A DNA stretch of 64,000 bases from Albugo candida (lineage: Eukaryota > Oomycota > Peronosporomycetes > Albuginales). The notes under the pieces were generated by a model. The model was not told where the DNA came from. It saw only the letters and a program-made list of their open reading frames with translations, and ran no database searches. Shown here piece by piece: positions 24,875 to 34,895 of this stretch (position 1 is the stretch's first letter; each line of letters begins with the position of its first letter). The DNA lies in the NCBI GenBank assembly GCA_040437565.1, contig JBDOQK010000037.1, positions 62,001-126,000 of the forward strand, written 5' to 3'. A program made the position numbers and the translations under genes.

Positions 24875-25301
24875 AGAATAGATGGTTCTTTTAGAAGTGC
24901 AATGTCGCTTGTATTTTGGTTGCCGGATACTTTATGGGGTTTCCTACCGACTTTTATACAAAGTTTTTCGGTAATTGCACGCCATTCTTGCGGGCAAACA
25001 TGCAATCTGTTTGTTTTGATATGGTACTATATCTATGATGCTCTTTTTGAACCAGTCTTGTTGATCAGCGGTGATTTCATTCATTTTGCGAATGCAATTC
25101 ATGCTGCTGTGTACTACAGACATCCAATGCAGCACCAAGTCGGTAGAACTTTTCCCTCGTCTTTTTGTGTGCGAGTCAGAGTACAGTCAGGAAATAAGAG
25201 CATTTACTCATGTTTAGGAAACAAAAGTGAAATATATGTATCTGTAAAGTATACAATTCCAATGGCTAACAGCTCCTGTGGCCAATGCTGCGAACGACTT
25301 T
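24875..25301. other. Unassigned stretch between TTC27 and LPMO-like pseudogenes
   Basis: A 137-codon plus-strand frame (24902-25315) and a 64-codon minus-strand frame overlap here. Neither has a recognisable motif, and the base pattern does not favour one strand. Confidence 0.3.
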
Positions 25302-26041
25302 TTACAGTGAATTAGCATCTCCATGACGGTTCAAATATGCATTAGATACATTGATGATCGCAGCTTCCGGTGAAATAGTCGCTTTAGGAACTGGAGACTC
25401 TGGACGAGATTCTTTGTTTGGTGGAGATGCTGGTGGATGTTGTGTTAGTAAAGGCGAAATTGCTTTGGGCTTTTCGGAAAGAGGTACGATAACAGGGTCA
25501 ACTATAGCTCGAATGGCTGGTGTCTTGATTTTTGGGTTTGGTGGAGACTCAAGAGAAGGCGGAACGACAGGGGCCGCAATTTCTCTAAATTAGACACATC
25601 GATGTCAAAATTGGGACCCTTGCGTCCTCCTGACTTGTCTTTGTCAGAGAGCACTTCAAACTCAAAACATGAGTGAGAGGCTCCACGATAACCACTTGTT
25701 TGAGCTTGATCGACATACTGATGTTCATCATCGAGCCAGAATTTCCAGTACTAAACTGCTTTATACATTCCAGGAGGTGTATTGGGTGGAATCTTGAATT
25801 CCCGTATACATGGAAATCCATCACCTCCACGCCCGCTTGGCCGTTCATGACTGGCATATGTCTCTCCGCACTTTCCATCATCAAAATAAGCGCTCGATCC
25901 AGGAATCAACGTTTTTGTGTTTATTTCATTTGTAGAGTGGATCTCTGCTCGAGGGTTTCCGGTCCAGTAGACTCCATATTTTGTTCCAATAGATTTTTTA
26001 TCTTTTGCAATGTGTCCATTTGGCACGTAAGCATAAAACAC
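25302..26041 (-). pseudogene. LPMO-like secreted enzyme, 5'-truncated pseudogene
   Basis: The minus strand reads YGVYWTGNPRAEIHST, FDDGKCGET, GFPCIREFKIPPNTPPG, then YWKFWLDDEHQYVD and HSCFEFEV. This resembles the later part of a copper-dependent lytic polysaccharide monooxygenase, possibly the oomycete AA17 type, followed by a Pro/Ser-rich tail to a stop at 25302. The start of the protein, with signal peptide and N-terminal His, is missing: the sequence switches at about 26042-26046 directly into a chorismate synthase fragment. A TAG interrupts the frame (before YWKFW), where the family would have an aromatic residue, and a further shift lies near 25590. The family call is tentative; its status as a broken gene is clearer. 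Confidence 0.5.
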
Positions 26042-26045
26042 AATT

Positions 26046-26322
26046 TCATTCGAGCGTTTGACCTCTTTCCGTACCGCTCAGAATGATGACTGCGTCTTTT
26101 TCATCTCTCGGCGTTGTGATTGTGCTTTGTCCGGGTCGACGACGTGTGAGTTGGGGTTGAATGCCTGCTTCTGTCAGTGAGATACAGGGAGGAACGCCGT
26201 CTACGATACAGCCAACGCCTTTGCAATGGGACTCGCCGAATCTGTCGATAGTGTGTGAATGAGGAGATTCGACAGGATAGAACGTACGTTGTGACGCGGC
26301 AAAGTCTTCCAAATGTGGTCAT
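26046..26322 (-). pseudogene. Chorismate synthase 5' fragment
   Basis: A near copy of the first exon, the 46 nt intron and the start of exon 2 of the intact gene at 42782. It reads [11 protein letters not shown], then across the intron [13 protein letters not shown] and onward to GTERGQTLE, where it stops abruptly at the junction with the LPMO-like remnant. Retention of the intron shows copying at the DNA level, not through mRNA. The fragment lies just downstream of the SDR gene, in the same order as at 42-43 kb. Confidence 0.9.
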
Positions 26323-26419
26323 ATCCAATTGATGAAGAGTACCGTAAGTGGTTGAATAGAAGACGGTGGAGGCATGGGATTTTTAATACGACAGAAATGC
26401 ATCCTTTTACTCGCTACCT

Positions 26420-27967
26420 TCAGACGTGCCACAGCGCGATCTGTAGCCGATAACGATCCTGTAGAATGTCAGTGATCACCGAATACGTGCCATCTATCGT
26501 CGCAATTTGACAGTCAATGTTTGGATACAATTGCTTGATCTCTTCCATCAATGCTATCATCTCTGTATGCTCTTTGAGAAAGCAGCTCTCACGCCAAATA
26601 GACGCGAAAATGAGTCGTTGTGGCATTTCACGCGCAATGTGCTCAAACAATAACTCATTTCCCCCCAAAATGTGCGTCCGTATCGATACTGTTGTCGGCA
26701 GTAATTGACGCAATTGCAATAGCAAGCGACCACTTTGATCGAAGGAATGACAACTGTCCACGAGAACAACAGTCTGTGGAGCTTCCGTTGTAAGCAGATC
26801 CAAATTACGAGCCAGATTTACACCAAAACGATCGTCTTCTTCGATCAGTCCATTTGCAATTCTCAATTGTAAAGTATCACCAAACTGCTCACAACACCGC
26901 GAGACATCGCTCTTTACGGCTTGTNNNNNNNNNNNNNNNNNNNNNNNNNNNNNNNNNNNNNNNNNNNNNNNNNNNNNNNNNNNNNNNNNNNNNNNNNNNN
27001 NNNNNNNNNNNNNNNNNNNNNNNNTGGGTCGAGAGCTATCATTTGCTACTCCTTCCTCCTCCAAAAACTGAGCGAGCATTCCTTCCCAAAATGTCGGATG
27101 TTTGAGCACAATTCCAAGTTCCTTGTGAATTTTCAAATTGCTCACAATTTTACTCTCCGAATAAAACGATTTGGCCATCTCACTCATATTCTTCTCAGCT
27201 TGCTCCCACGTCTGACGCTCGGGAATGGGTACTTCCAACAACTCGCAGCCGTACGCAAGAACGAGATCGCCTGGAGCAGGTAGATCATCACACACATTGT
27301 AGATCGAGCCTGGAAGTGGGGTAATTGCAGATGCCAGCAAAACTTGGACAATGTCATCGACGTGGACCCGATTGAACACTTTGTTGGGCATATGGATCAG
27401 CGTGAAGTTTCCAGATCGAACACGCGTCAATGGACCTCGTCCGGGACCATAAATTCCTCCAATACGGAAAATATGCACAGGCAAATTAGTGGCTTGCCAG
27501 ATCATTTCCACGCGAATTCGGGCTTGACATCGTGGAATCGACGAATGCACCGGCGAGCATTCATCGACAGTATCGCCATTCGTCTCTCCATAAACACCGA
27601 TTGTAGAGAGGTATCCGACCCACAGAAGCGTCGATGCCTTTGCCATTATTTCATCTCGAAATGCCGATAGAACTGGATCCTGATCCATCGCTATAGGAAC
27701 AGAATGCAGCAAATGCGTCACACCGTCCAATGCCATCGTCACAGAGATCTGATCATTTCCATTGAGATCCCATTCAAAAGCATCGAATATGTATATATTT
27801 CGAGAAGGGCCTTTTAGTCTGAAAATCTGTGGGTTTAGCGCATGTAAACGGCGCGCAGAAGCAGCATTCCGAACCGTTCCTGCGATTTCAAACCCCTCTT
27901 TCGCGAATTGGACAGCAGTCCGAGTGGCGGTGTACCCTATTCCAAAGATAAAAAGCTTTTGTTGCAT
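26420..27967 (-). CDS. SDR-type NAD(P)-binding epimerase-like protein with C-terminal extension
   Basis: The N-terminal half is an atypical short-chain dehydrogenase of the YeeZ type. It starts FIFGIGYTATRTAVQFAKEG (nucleotide-binding turn), then has YLSTIGVYGETNGD with the active-site Tyr region, IFRIGGIYGPGRGPL and NRVHVDDIVQVL. The substrate is not known. After about residue 300 a second half follows. The copy at 42.2 kb supplies the part hidden by the N gap (26925-27024) and keeps the frame. This half has two repeats with VVLPIELEANCAF and VVLVDSCHSFDQS, faintly like the two-domain CbiX/sirohydrochlorin chelatase fold. That second assignment is speculative. The frame has no introns, and the ATG begins the Rossmann strand directly. 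Confidence 0.75.
   Translation of the reverse strand: MQQKLFIFGIGYTATRTAVQFAKEGFEIAGTVRNAASARRLHALNPQIFRLKGPSRNIYIFDAFEWDLNGNDQISVTMALDGVTHLLHSVPIAMDQDPVLSAFRDEIMAKASTLLWVGYLSTIGVYGETNGDTVDECSPVHSSIPRCQARIRVEMIWQATNLPVHIFRIGGIYGPGRGPLTRVRSGNFTLIHMPNKVFNRVHVDDIVQVLLASAITPLPGSIYNVCDDLPAPGDLVLAYGCELLEVPIPERQTWEQAEKNMSEMAKSFYSESKIVSNLKIHKELGIVLKHPTFWEGMLAQFLEEEGVANDSSRPXXXXXXXXXXXXXXXXXXXXXXXXXXXXXXXXXXQAVKSDVSRCCEQFGDTLQLRIANGLIEEDDRFGVNLARNLDLLTTEAPQTVVLVDSCHSFDQSGRLLLQLRQLLPTTVSIRTHILGGNELLFEHIAREMPQRLIFASIWRESCFLKEHTEMIALMEEIKQLYPNIDCQIATIDGTYSVITDILQDRYRLQIALWHV
26925..27024. other. Assembly gap (100 N) inside the SDR gene
   Basis: No flank repeat here, so sequence is really missing. Comparison with the paralogous piece at about 42257-42520 suggests about 260 bp is hidden. 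Confidence 0.9.
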
Positions 27968-28056
27968 GCTGATCTCTCAGCCACACGTTTGAAATGCGAA
28001 AAACTTTACTTAAGATTACTATCGAAATGAAATCTGCTTTGCGCCCAGTGATACGC

Positions 28057-29541
28057 TTACGTTATGCTACTTGGCACAGCTTTCTCGTCGTCTTTTCGAT
28101 CTTCGTGGATCTCGAGATTCGGAGGCTCTGGGTCTTCGATTTGGACGGGAGGCGCCACGAACCAAGGCAATTTTCCGCGTTGGAAATCGTTGATGATGTG
28201 CACTGCCACATTATTGAAATCGGGCTCTCCTTTCTGAAGCAATTTTCCAGATTTTCTTGCTAATTGATCGAGAAAATCCCATTCATCTTTCCACTGCTCG
28301 ATACCGTATACATTGACTACATACTCTTTCTTGACACGATCCAAAATGGCGGCGATAAAGTCGGTCGGCTGAGGCAGACGTTCTGCACGGACGATACCTT
28401 TCAGCACCGTGTCCACTTCATCGACGGCTCCAGTGTCATACACCACGCCGGGGCAATCAATGAGGAAGATACGACGCATCAATGTGATGTACTGCCAGAC
28501 TTTGGTCTCGCCTGGAATTGGAGCTACTTTGCATACTTTCTTCTTCCGTAATGCGTTGATCACAGAGCTTTTACCGACATTCGGAAAGCCGATCACTCCG
28601 ACTGAAATCTGTTTCTTTTCTGGGTGTAATCGGGCGAATTGACGAAGTAAATTGATCAAAGCGCCTTTACCAAATGGATTCGTAATGCTTGCGTGAAACA
28701 CTAACGTTGGTGTTGTCTCGCGTAAGAGTTGCGCCCACTTTTTCGCCACCCAATTTGGCACTAAATCACATTTATTGATAACAAAAATCAGATGCTTGTG
28801 ACTTGCGTCTTTCCGTAAATGAGCTTCTACTTGGCGACAACGCGTGCCTGGAACGTCACGAGCATCCAGCACTTGAATGACAACATCAGAGCAATCCAAC
28901 ACTTTGTAAAGCTCTCCCCAAATACGTTTCGATTGGCCTTTGTTGAAGATATCGTGCGAGACTAGATCTTTGAATTCTGGCTCGATTTTGACGTTTGAAT
29001 CGGATCCTTTGGAATCGTATTTTTCAGTCTCCGTTTGGATTTTTCCAAGCAGTGATTCATAGTCGAGATTCGATTCTTTCATTCGCTTTCGCACACGTTT
29101 TCCATCAAATACATCGCGATACGTTTCGGTCTCTAAAAGCTTCATTCTTGAAACTTTTGATGCATCCTGAAGTAAACCCATGGGAAGCTTCCGATCTCTC
29201 AAGACAATGGAATAAGGATCAGAAGCTTGCAAGGACATCTCCGATCGAAAACGATCCAATTCTTTCTGACTTACGACACGTGTGTTACCAAACCAGCGAC
29301 GGTCAGGTTGCACACGAGCGGAGGACTGTATGTCTTTTCCGCCTTGTTTATTTGCCATCATTAGCGTCCCACCGACAATCTTCCCCTTTGCATTTCGGAT
29401 GGGGCCCCCGCCTCGATACATATTGAGTCGATGAATGGTCGATTTGTCACGCATATTGGCAGCTTTTTGACGTTTCGGAATCTTCCTGTTCGGATTATCC
29501 GCACTTGCTTTTTTCGTGTTGATTCCACTGAGCTTTGTCAT
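28057..29541 (-). CDS. NOG2: NOG2/GNL2 nucleolar GTPase
   Basis: Circularly permuted GTPase required to mature and export the pre-60S ribosomal subunit. Single exon, 494 residues. The N-terminal NGP domain (RKIPKRQKAANMRDKSTI, MYRGG, RWFGNTRVV) precedes the permuted GTPase: G4 NKCDLVP, G1 GFPNVGKSS, then the switch region around PGETKVWQ and G3 DCPGV. Downstream is GKLPWFVAPP, a NOG2 signature. The C-terminal tail is shorter than in yeast or human, where a long basic tail follows. The adjacent RNA-binding and ribosome-biogenesis genes do not form a cluster with it. It diverges from plus-strand sequence upstream that holds no gene. Confidence 0.95.
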   Translation of the reverse strand: MTKLSGINTKKASADNPNRKIPKRQKAANMRDKSTIHRLNMYRGGGPIRNAKGKIVGGTLMMANKQGGKDIQSSARVQPDRRWFGNTRVVSQKELDRFRSEMSLQASDPYSIVLRDRKLPMGLLQDASKVSRMKLLETETYRDVFDGKRVRKRMKESNLDYESLLGKIQTETEKYDSKGSDSNVKIEPEFKDLVSHDIFNKGQSKRIWGELYKVLDCSDVVIQVLDARDVPGTRCRQVEAHLRKDASHKHLIFVINKCDLVPNWVAKKWAQLLRETTPTLVFHASITNPFGKGALINLLRQFARLHPEKKQISVGVIGFPNVGKSSVINALRKKKVCKVAPIPGETKVWQYITLMRRIFLIDCPGVVYDTGAVDEVDTVLKGIVRAERLPQPTDFIAAILDRVKKEYVVNVYGIEQWKDEWDFLDQLARKSGKLLQKGEPDFNNVAVHIINDFQRGKLPWFVAPPVQIEDPEPPNLEIHEDRKDDEKAVPSSIT

Positions 29542-30533
29542 GTTGAGTGGCGATAGATGTGACGCTATTTATCGCTTTGAATGGAGCGCAAATTTTGTGA
29601 GATTGGGAGGTTTGATTGGTTTAAAGGATGTATGGATTTTGGAAGACAAATCTTCTGATTGGTTGAAACTTATTTACCTTTTCAATGTTTCCTATTTTTG
29701 AGATGTCTTCTGATCGTTGATGATTGAAAGCTGTTTTAGTGATGATTACGCGCCACAGGATTCTCTAAATTGCTTATTGAACTGGTCACGAAAGGTCACT
29801 ACGTGATTATCCCTGTAAGACATACAACTTTCAAGCTCACCTACTCATTAAGGCAAACATTACATGTGTAATAAATTCACAAACTGCTGGAATTCTCACA
29901 GCTTTTAGCGTGGGAATTAAACCTTTGCAGTTATTATTTATCTTCAATTTGGTGGTCGCAAATGTAGCGATGCTGGCAATATGATCTTTAGTCGCGTTTT
30001 TCAAAAGTAGTATACACGTATAGAAGTAACAGTGATGTATCCAGCGATAATGCAACACTTGGATACCGATTTGATAGAATCGTATCAAGGATGAAGTAGC
30101 ATGAATCAGTGTATGGCATTAAGCACAATGCGGAGGTATGGATGGCAAACCTATGCGAAAATCGCACATCACACGAGGACGTCGACATCGATGTCGACGG
30201 ATCAGACAATGGGCAATAGGGAACCGACACTTTGCATCAACTTCACCGCTTAGCACGTGCGTAGTGGGAACCGCACTTTAGACTTCTTGACGATGTGCAG
30301 AACACTGCAATCGATGTTTTGAAACTCTGGATCCATCACACTCCAAGTCTCAGGCAAAGTCGAAGAGGACCTAACATACATAGCGAGGGATCTCATTCAG
30401 TAATCCTTCACAACGAACATGCGATTAAAGCTTTCTGGGATTACCGACCTTCACCCCTTCAGATGATACTTTCCATCACATCGAATATACAAAAAATGAC
30501 ATCAAAACAAACGATTATTACGACAACTCATGC
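29542..30533. other. Gene-free stretch with a 20 bp palindrome
   Basis: About 1 kb between NOG2 and the M16 peptidase gene with only motif-less short frames. A perfect 20 bp palindrome centred on ATCGAT spans 30180-30199. Confidence 0.5.
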
Positions 30534-33500
30534 TTAACGAATTTCAGCCAACTTGCACTGGTGTTCGTAGAATTCTAAATTCGCTTGAAGCTCTTTCAAT
30601 TCATCCACTGAGACGATTCGCGCAGGACGTTCACCATCATTACCACTGTTTTGGATTTGTGATTGCACATGAATTCTCATCTTCCGACTCGACTTGATCA
30701 TCCACTGCTGGAACCACTCGATCATCTCAGGCTTTGTGCAAGACTCGAGTTTTTTCGCAATCTTTGCATTGATATCAAACTGCATGCGTCCCGAGCGTAC
30801 CTCGTACCAAAATCGATCCATCCGCTCCCATAAATTGTGATCAGGAACTACTTTTTTGTTGATCAATGCTAACAGATGCGCATCAAATGTTTCTTCCGAT
30901 AGATTTTGCAAAGCAGTGTCAAATTCGACGATGAATGCGTCGATACAACTTGATATATAAGTGGCAGAATAGTTTGATGACTCGACAAACAGCTCAATAT
31001 AGATCACGTTCTCGAGACTTCGAATCGAACAAGTTACTTCGTATCCCAGTCCTTGCTTTGTTCGCAATGCATCGAATAAAGGCTCCTCCATTAGCTGCTG
31101 CAGGAGCTCCGCATACACTCGATGCTGCAACGTTTCTTCACCAACTTGATACACAACCGTGACAGCCGAATTCGTATCATTCTCGTGCTCGTTCTCCGTC
31201 TGTATCGTGATTCCATGCGTAGAGATTGGAAGTTTCATGACGCGTGCCACTGGGAATTCTGATGCACACACGTTCGATTTGGATAGGATTATTTCATCCA
31301 CAACTTTTATCAAGTCAGAAGCTGCTTGTTCCGACATGTTTCCGTGGATCAACCCAGTACATAATACTCTTTCCGTCCATAAACGCGTGTTTGCAAAAGC
31401 CATCAGATCTTCATGAGTGCAGCGATTGGCCGCACAGATCATATCTTTTGGTGCAAAAGATTGATGATGCAAAGCCAAGGTCTGGATATATCGTGCTTTT
31501 CGTCCAGGTTTCACAATACAATTGCTGTATTCTCGAAGTGTTTCCTCCTTGTTCATTTGGAATCGCGCCAAAGTGATGTCGATGGAAAATATCTCTTCAA
31601 GGATCTTGTTCACAAGAACGTGTTGTTTGTCATTGAAGCCGCCACAAATGAGCTCCAGACCATACACCGTGCGACGGAGAGAATAGGAACAGCCAGCAAC
31701 TGTAGCATAGTATGTGCATTCCGTCAGTGCGTCACGGACGCATCTTACAAAGATGTCTGACTGGATGTAAGCGTCGACGGAGGAATGAATGACGGGAAGT
31801 GTGAAAAAGCAGGCGAAATAAGCTCGTGGAGACTCAAATGTTGTATCGAGACAATGCCAAAAGCGTCCAACGGATGATTGTTTGATGTTGGGCGTGGGCT
31901 CTCGGGTGGAATCTTGTATCAATGAAAAGTTACCGGGTAAGAAGGGATTCGGATCCGGTAAGTGAAGGTCCTGATTGATTGCAACGTGTCGCCATGTTTC
32001 TAGAGTTTCGGCATCGATGGGTGAGATTTTGTACTTTATGGAAAACCAATCCTCCGTCAAGAGCTACAGAAGTAAAAATAAATGGGATTCAAGTCGCTAA
32101 TTCACATACATTCGGGTCGGTCTCATCGATGACTTCTGTGTCTTGCGTGCCGAGATAAAAGCAAGCGCGAGTTGAAGAAAGCTGAGATAGGATTCCCTGA
32201 ACCAAATCGCGGTCGAACGATCCCTGGAGGACGCGATAACGCAGTAAATCTTTGCGGTCGACTTGGAAAAGGCCCTAGTATCGCTTCATAAGAAATCATG
32301 TGATTGAGCTTAGCATATGTACCTGCATCAACAAGCCCAATTCTTCACACACATCGATTTCCTGCAGCTCTTCTTGAAACGAAAAAGCGATTTCTGAGAG
32401 TGTCTGAAGTTCCTGAAAAATCCATTCCGGAAGCCCGCTTCTCTGAATGATATCAAGGTACTCAAAAACAGCCTGAACGAGTGTTTTCCATTGCTTGACG
32501 CCTTCCGTAGTCAGTCGCATGTTGATTCCGAAATGTGTGCCATATGTGCCACACTCATAACCATCATTTTCATCCATTCCGGCATGAAGTGCTGTGATGA
32601 GCCCACGTGCTTTCAGCTAAGACCACAATTAGTACATAAGACCCTTTGTGGAGTGTGTACGTACATACGACAATATCGAGCCTTCTCCTTCATGTCCTAG
32701 CAAATGAGCAATGTACTCTGTGGGTTTCTGGTGGTACAGGCCAAGTGTTGGTGAAATGAACCAAACAATCTGTAGGAAATGGACACTGTGGACAGGTAGC
32801 AAGGTGCAAATCTGCTTGTGATAATCAACCACCCCATCAAAGGGAGAGCCAAGACTCTTGGATGCTGGAGATACGACATTTTTATTGGGAATCGCGCTGA
32901 ACGATTCGGTGACCCACTTTTCTAATTCAGCCAATGAGTCATCGCTGCATACGACCAGCTTCATGATATTGGCTGAATAGTAGCGGTTATACATTTCAAT
33001 AACTTGTTTTCGAACATCAATTTGTTTGACTCGCGGAATATCGCGCAAGCTTTTCTGATTGCCCCATGTGAATTGATGGTACGGATGCTTTGGATTCGAC
33101 GTCGCGCAGATCATTTGCTATAGTCACAAAAGTAAGAGTATTTTACGAAATTGTATCGTGGGACATTGGCACCTGTAAACGGGTTCGATCACTTTGTTTC
33201 GCCTGTGTGAATTCAGAATCTACCGCAGCCAATTCTCGCTCCATTGTATCTTCCTGGAAAAGCGGGGAAATGAAAAAGTTTGCAAACATATCCAATGCTT
33301 CTTTGAAATAACGCGATCCGATTTCGAAAAAGTACGAAGTTACTTCATTGTCAGTGGATCCGTTGCTGTAGCCGCCATGTGAGCTCAAAAATGCTTCAAA
33401 TTCGTTCTCATTTGGATACTTTGTGCTACCTATAGGAATCAGATGTTATGAGACATGTATCAGAATCAGATATACCTGATACCCATGAATAGCATATGTT

Positions 33501-33804
33501 CGAGGTAATGAGCCTGTCCTAAGATCTCAGCAGAGTCAGCAAAGCTACCCACCCCGACAGTGAGACATGCAGCAGCACGATGGGTACGTATGCTTTGTCC
33601 ATCATGAGATAAGCGCATGGACGAATGTGAATGCTCGTCATCGGTATCTGATGAACCGCAATCTGAATCATTTGACTCTGTTTCTGTTTCAACGGAAGTT
33701 GGATTGAGCTTCTCTGTTGATATAAGGAGTACTTCGAGAGAATTACGCAACGTAAGAAGCGAGTATTCTTTTTTATCGAGCGAAGACTTGATCATGTCCG
33801 TCAT
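30534..33804 (-). CDS. M16 metallopeptidase, nardilysin/insulysin type
   Basis: A large zinc peptidase that closes around its substrate and cleaves small peptides. A six-exon minus-strand model starts at 33804 and stops at 30534, with introns of about 45-65 nt. The inverted zinc motif HYLEH is intact in GQAHYLEHMLFMG, and NENEFEAFLSSHGG and NEVTSYFFEI follow as expected. The second-half domains appear in the long 3' exon, with ELLQQLMEEPLFDALRTKQ and LGYEV, typical of insulysin-like enzymes. An acidic stretch (ETESNDSDCGSSDTDDEHSH) lies just before the zinc motif, recalling the acidic insert of nardilysin. Nardilysin or insulysin therefore cannot be decided by sequence reading alone. Confidence 0.88.
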
Positions 33805-33939
33805 CTCCGTATTTTGACCAATTATCAGAACTATTAACTACTTGCTATTTAGTATCAGAACAAAGGGTGTATCATTTACTATAATCCATCATAACTTGCA
33901 ACACTCACTGTAGTCATGACATCAAGCACGCAGAGCGCT

Positions 33940-34895
33940 TCAAATTGCGACGTCAGCCACCTTTATGCTTTCCGCAGAGCACAGCTCATTCGGCATGTTG
34001 GCTAACGGATTACTAGTCGCTTCCTTAGTGTAGTAGCGCGTCCTGTCACTACGAAGTGCAATCTTCTTTTTCGGTTTTCGCTGATTGAATATGGCGGGAT
34101 ATTCATGCGTATTGAGAAACGTGATCGTATTTGGCATACCAATTTGACTGCGATAGCGAATGATTTTTCCTGAAAAAGGAACCTTTGGAACTACGATTTC
34201 CGTTTTCTTCTCTTCCTCTAATCGCTCCAAACGACTCAAAGACTGAGTATTCTCCAGTTCGGTTTGAACTGCTTCATTTAAAAGCTGTGTTTGCGTCAGT
34301 CGAACGACATGTTTTGGCTTTTTAGATCGTGTATCCTGGCTATCGTCGTATTCTTCGTCGTCGAGCATCTTCCTACGAGACTGTATGGATTCATTGATCT
34401 TTCGAGTCGTCGAGCCACGTACTTCGGGCGCCACATAATCTGATAACTTCTGATCTTCCTTCTCATTGTCTTCTGCAGCTGTACTTGCAACTTTCTTCCG
34501 GATCCTCCTCTTTGATTTTGCGGATGTAAACTCGGCTATTTTGTCTTTGAATACGTTTTTCTTCTTGACGTTTTTGCGTGATCGCCGATCTGCATCTTCA
34601 TCGTGAACTTCGTCATCGGGTGCTTCGTCTTCGTCAAAATCAGAATCAATAATATCTTCTTCCTCTGCCATATTATTTAAGTGTAGTTACATGCAGCTTT
34701 TTTATTCCACCAAAACGTACCCGCTTCACTGGCATAATCATCATCTTGTGCATCTTCAAGCCAAGCATCTTGGTCCCAGAACGATACGTCAGCTTCGGCT
34801 TCCTCTCCGATTAGCTTACTAATTCTCAATCCACGTGAATTACGTGAAGGAAGTCTTCGTTTTCGCTCATCAGATTCCACCGATGCCCTTGCCAT
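33940..34895 (-). CDS. VPS72: YL1/VPS72, SWR1-SRCAP chromatin complex subunit
   Basis: YL1 binds histone H2A.Z-H2B and helps deposit H2A.Z. Two exons, 34895-34721 and 34664-33940, around a 56 nt intron give 299 residues. The N terminus has the hallmark LPSRNSRGLRISKLIGEE, then an aromatic-acidic segment (SFWDQDAWLEDA) and, across the intron, DIIDSDFDEDEAPDDE, which in the family contacts H2A.Z. A basic region follows. The C-terminal YL1_C motif is poorly conserved here: the expected tyrosine-rich repeat reads RTRYYTKEATSNPLANMP. An upstream in-frame ATG at 34946 would add 17 residues. Confidence 0.8.
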
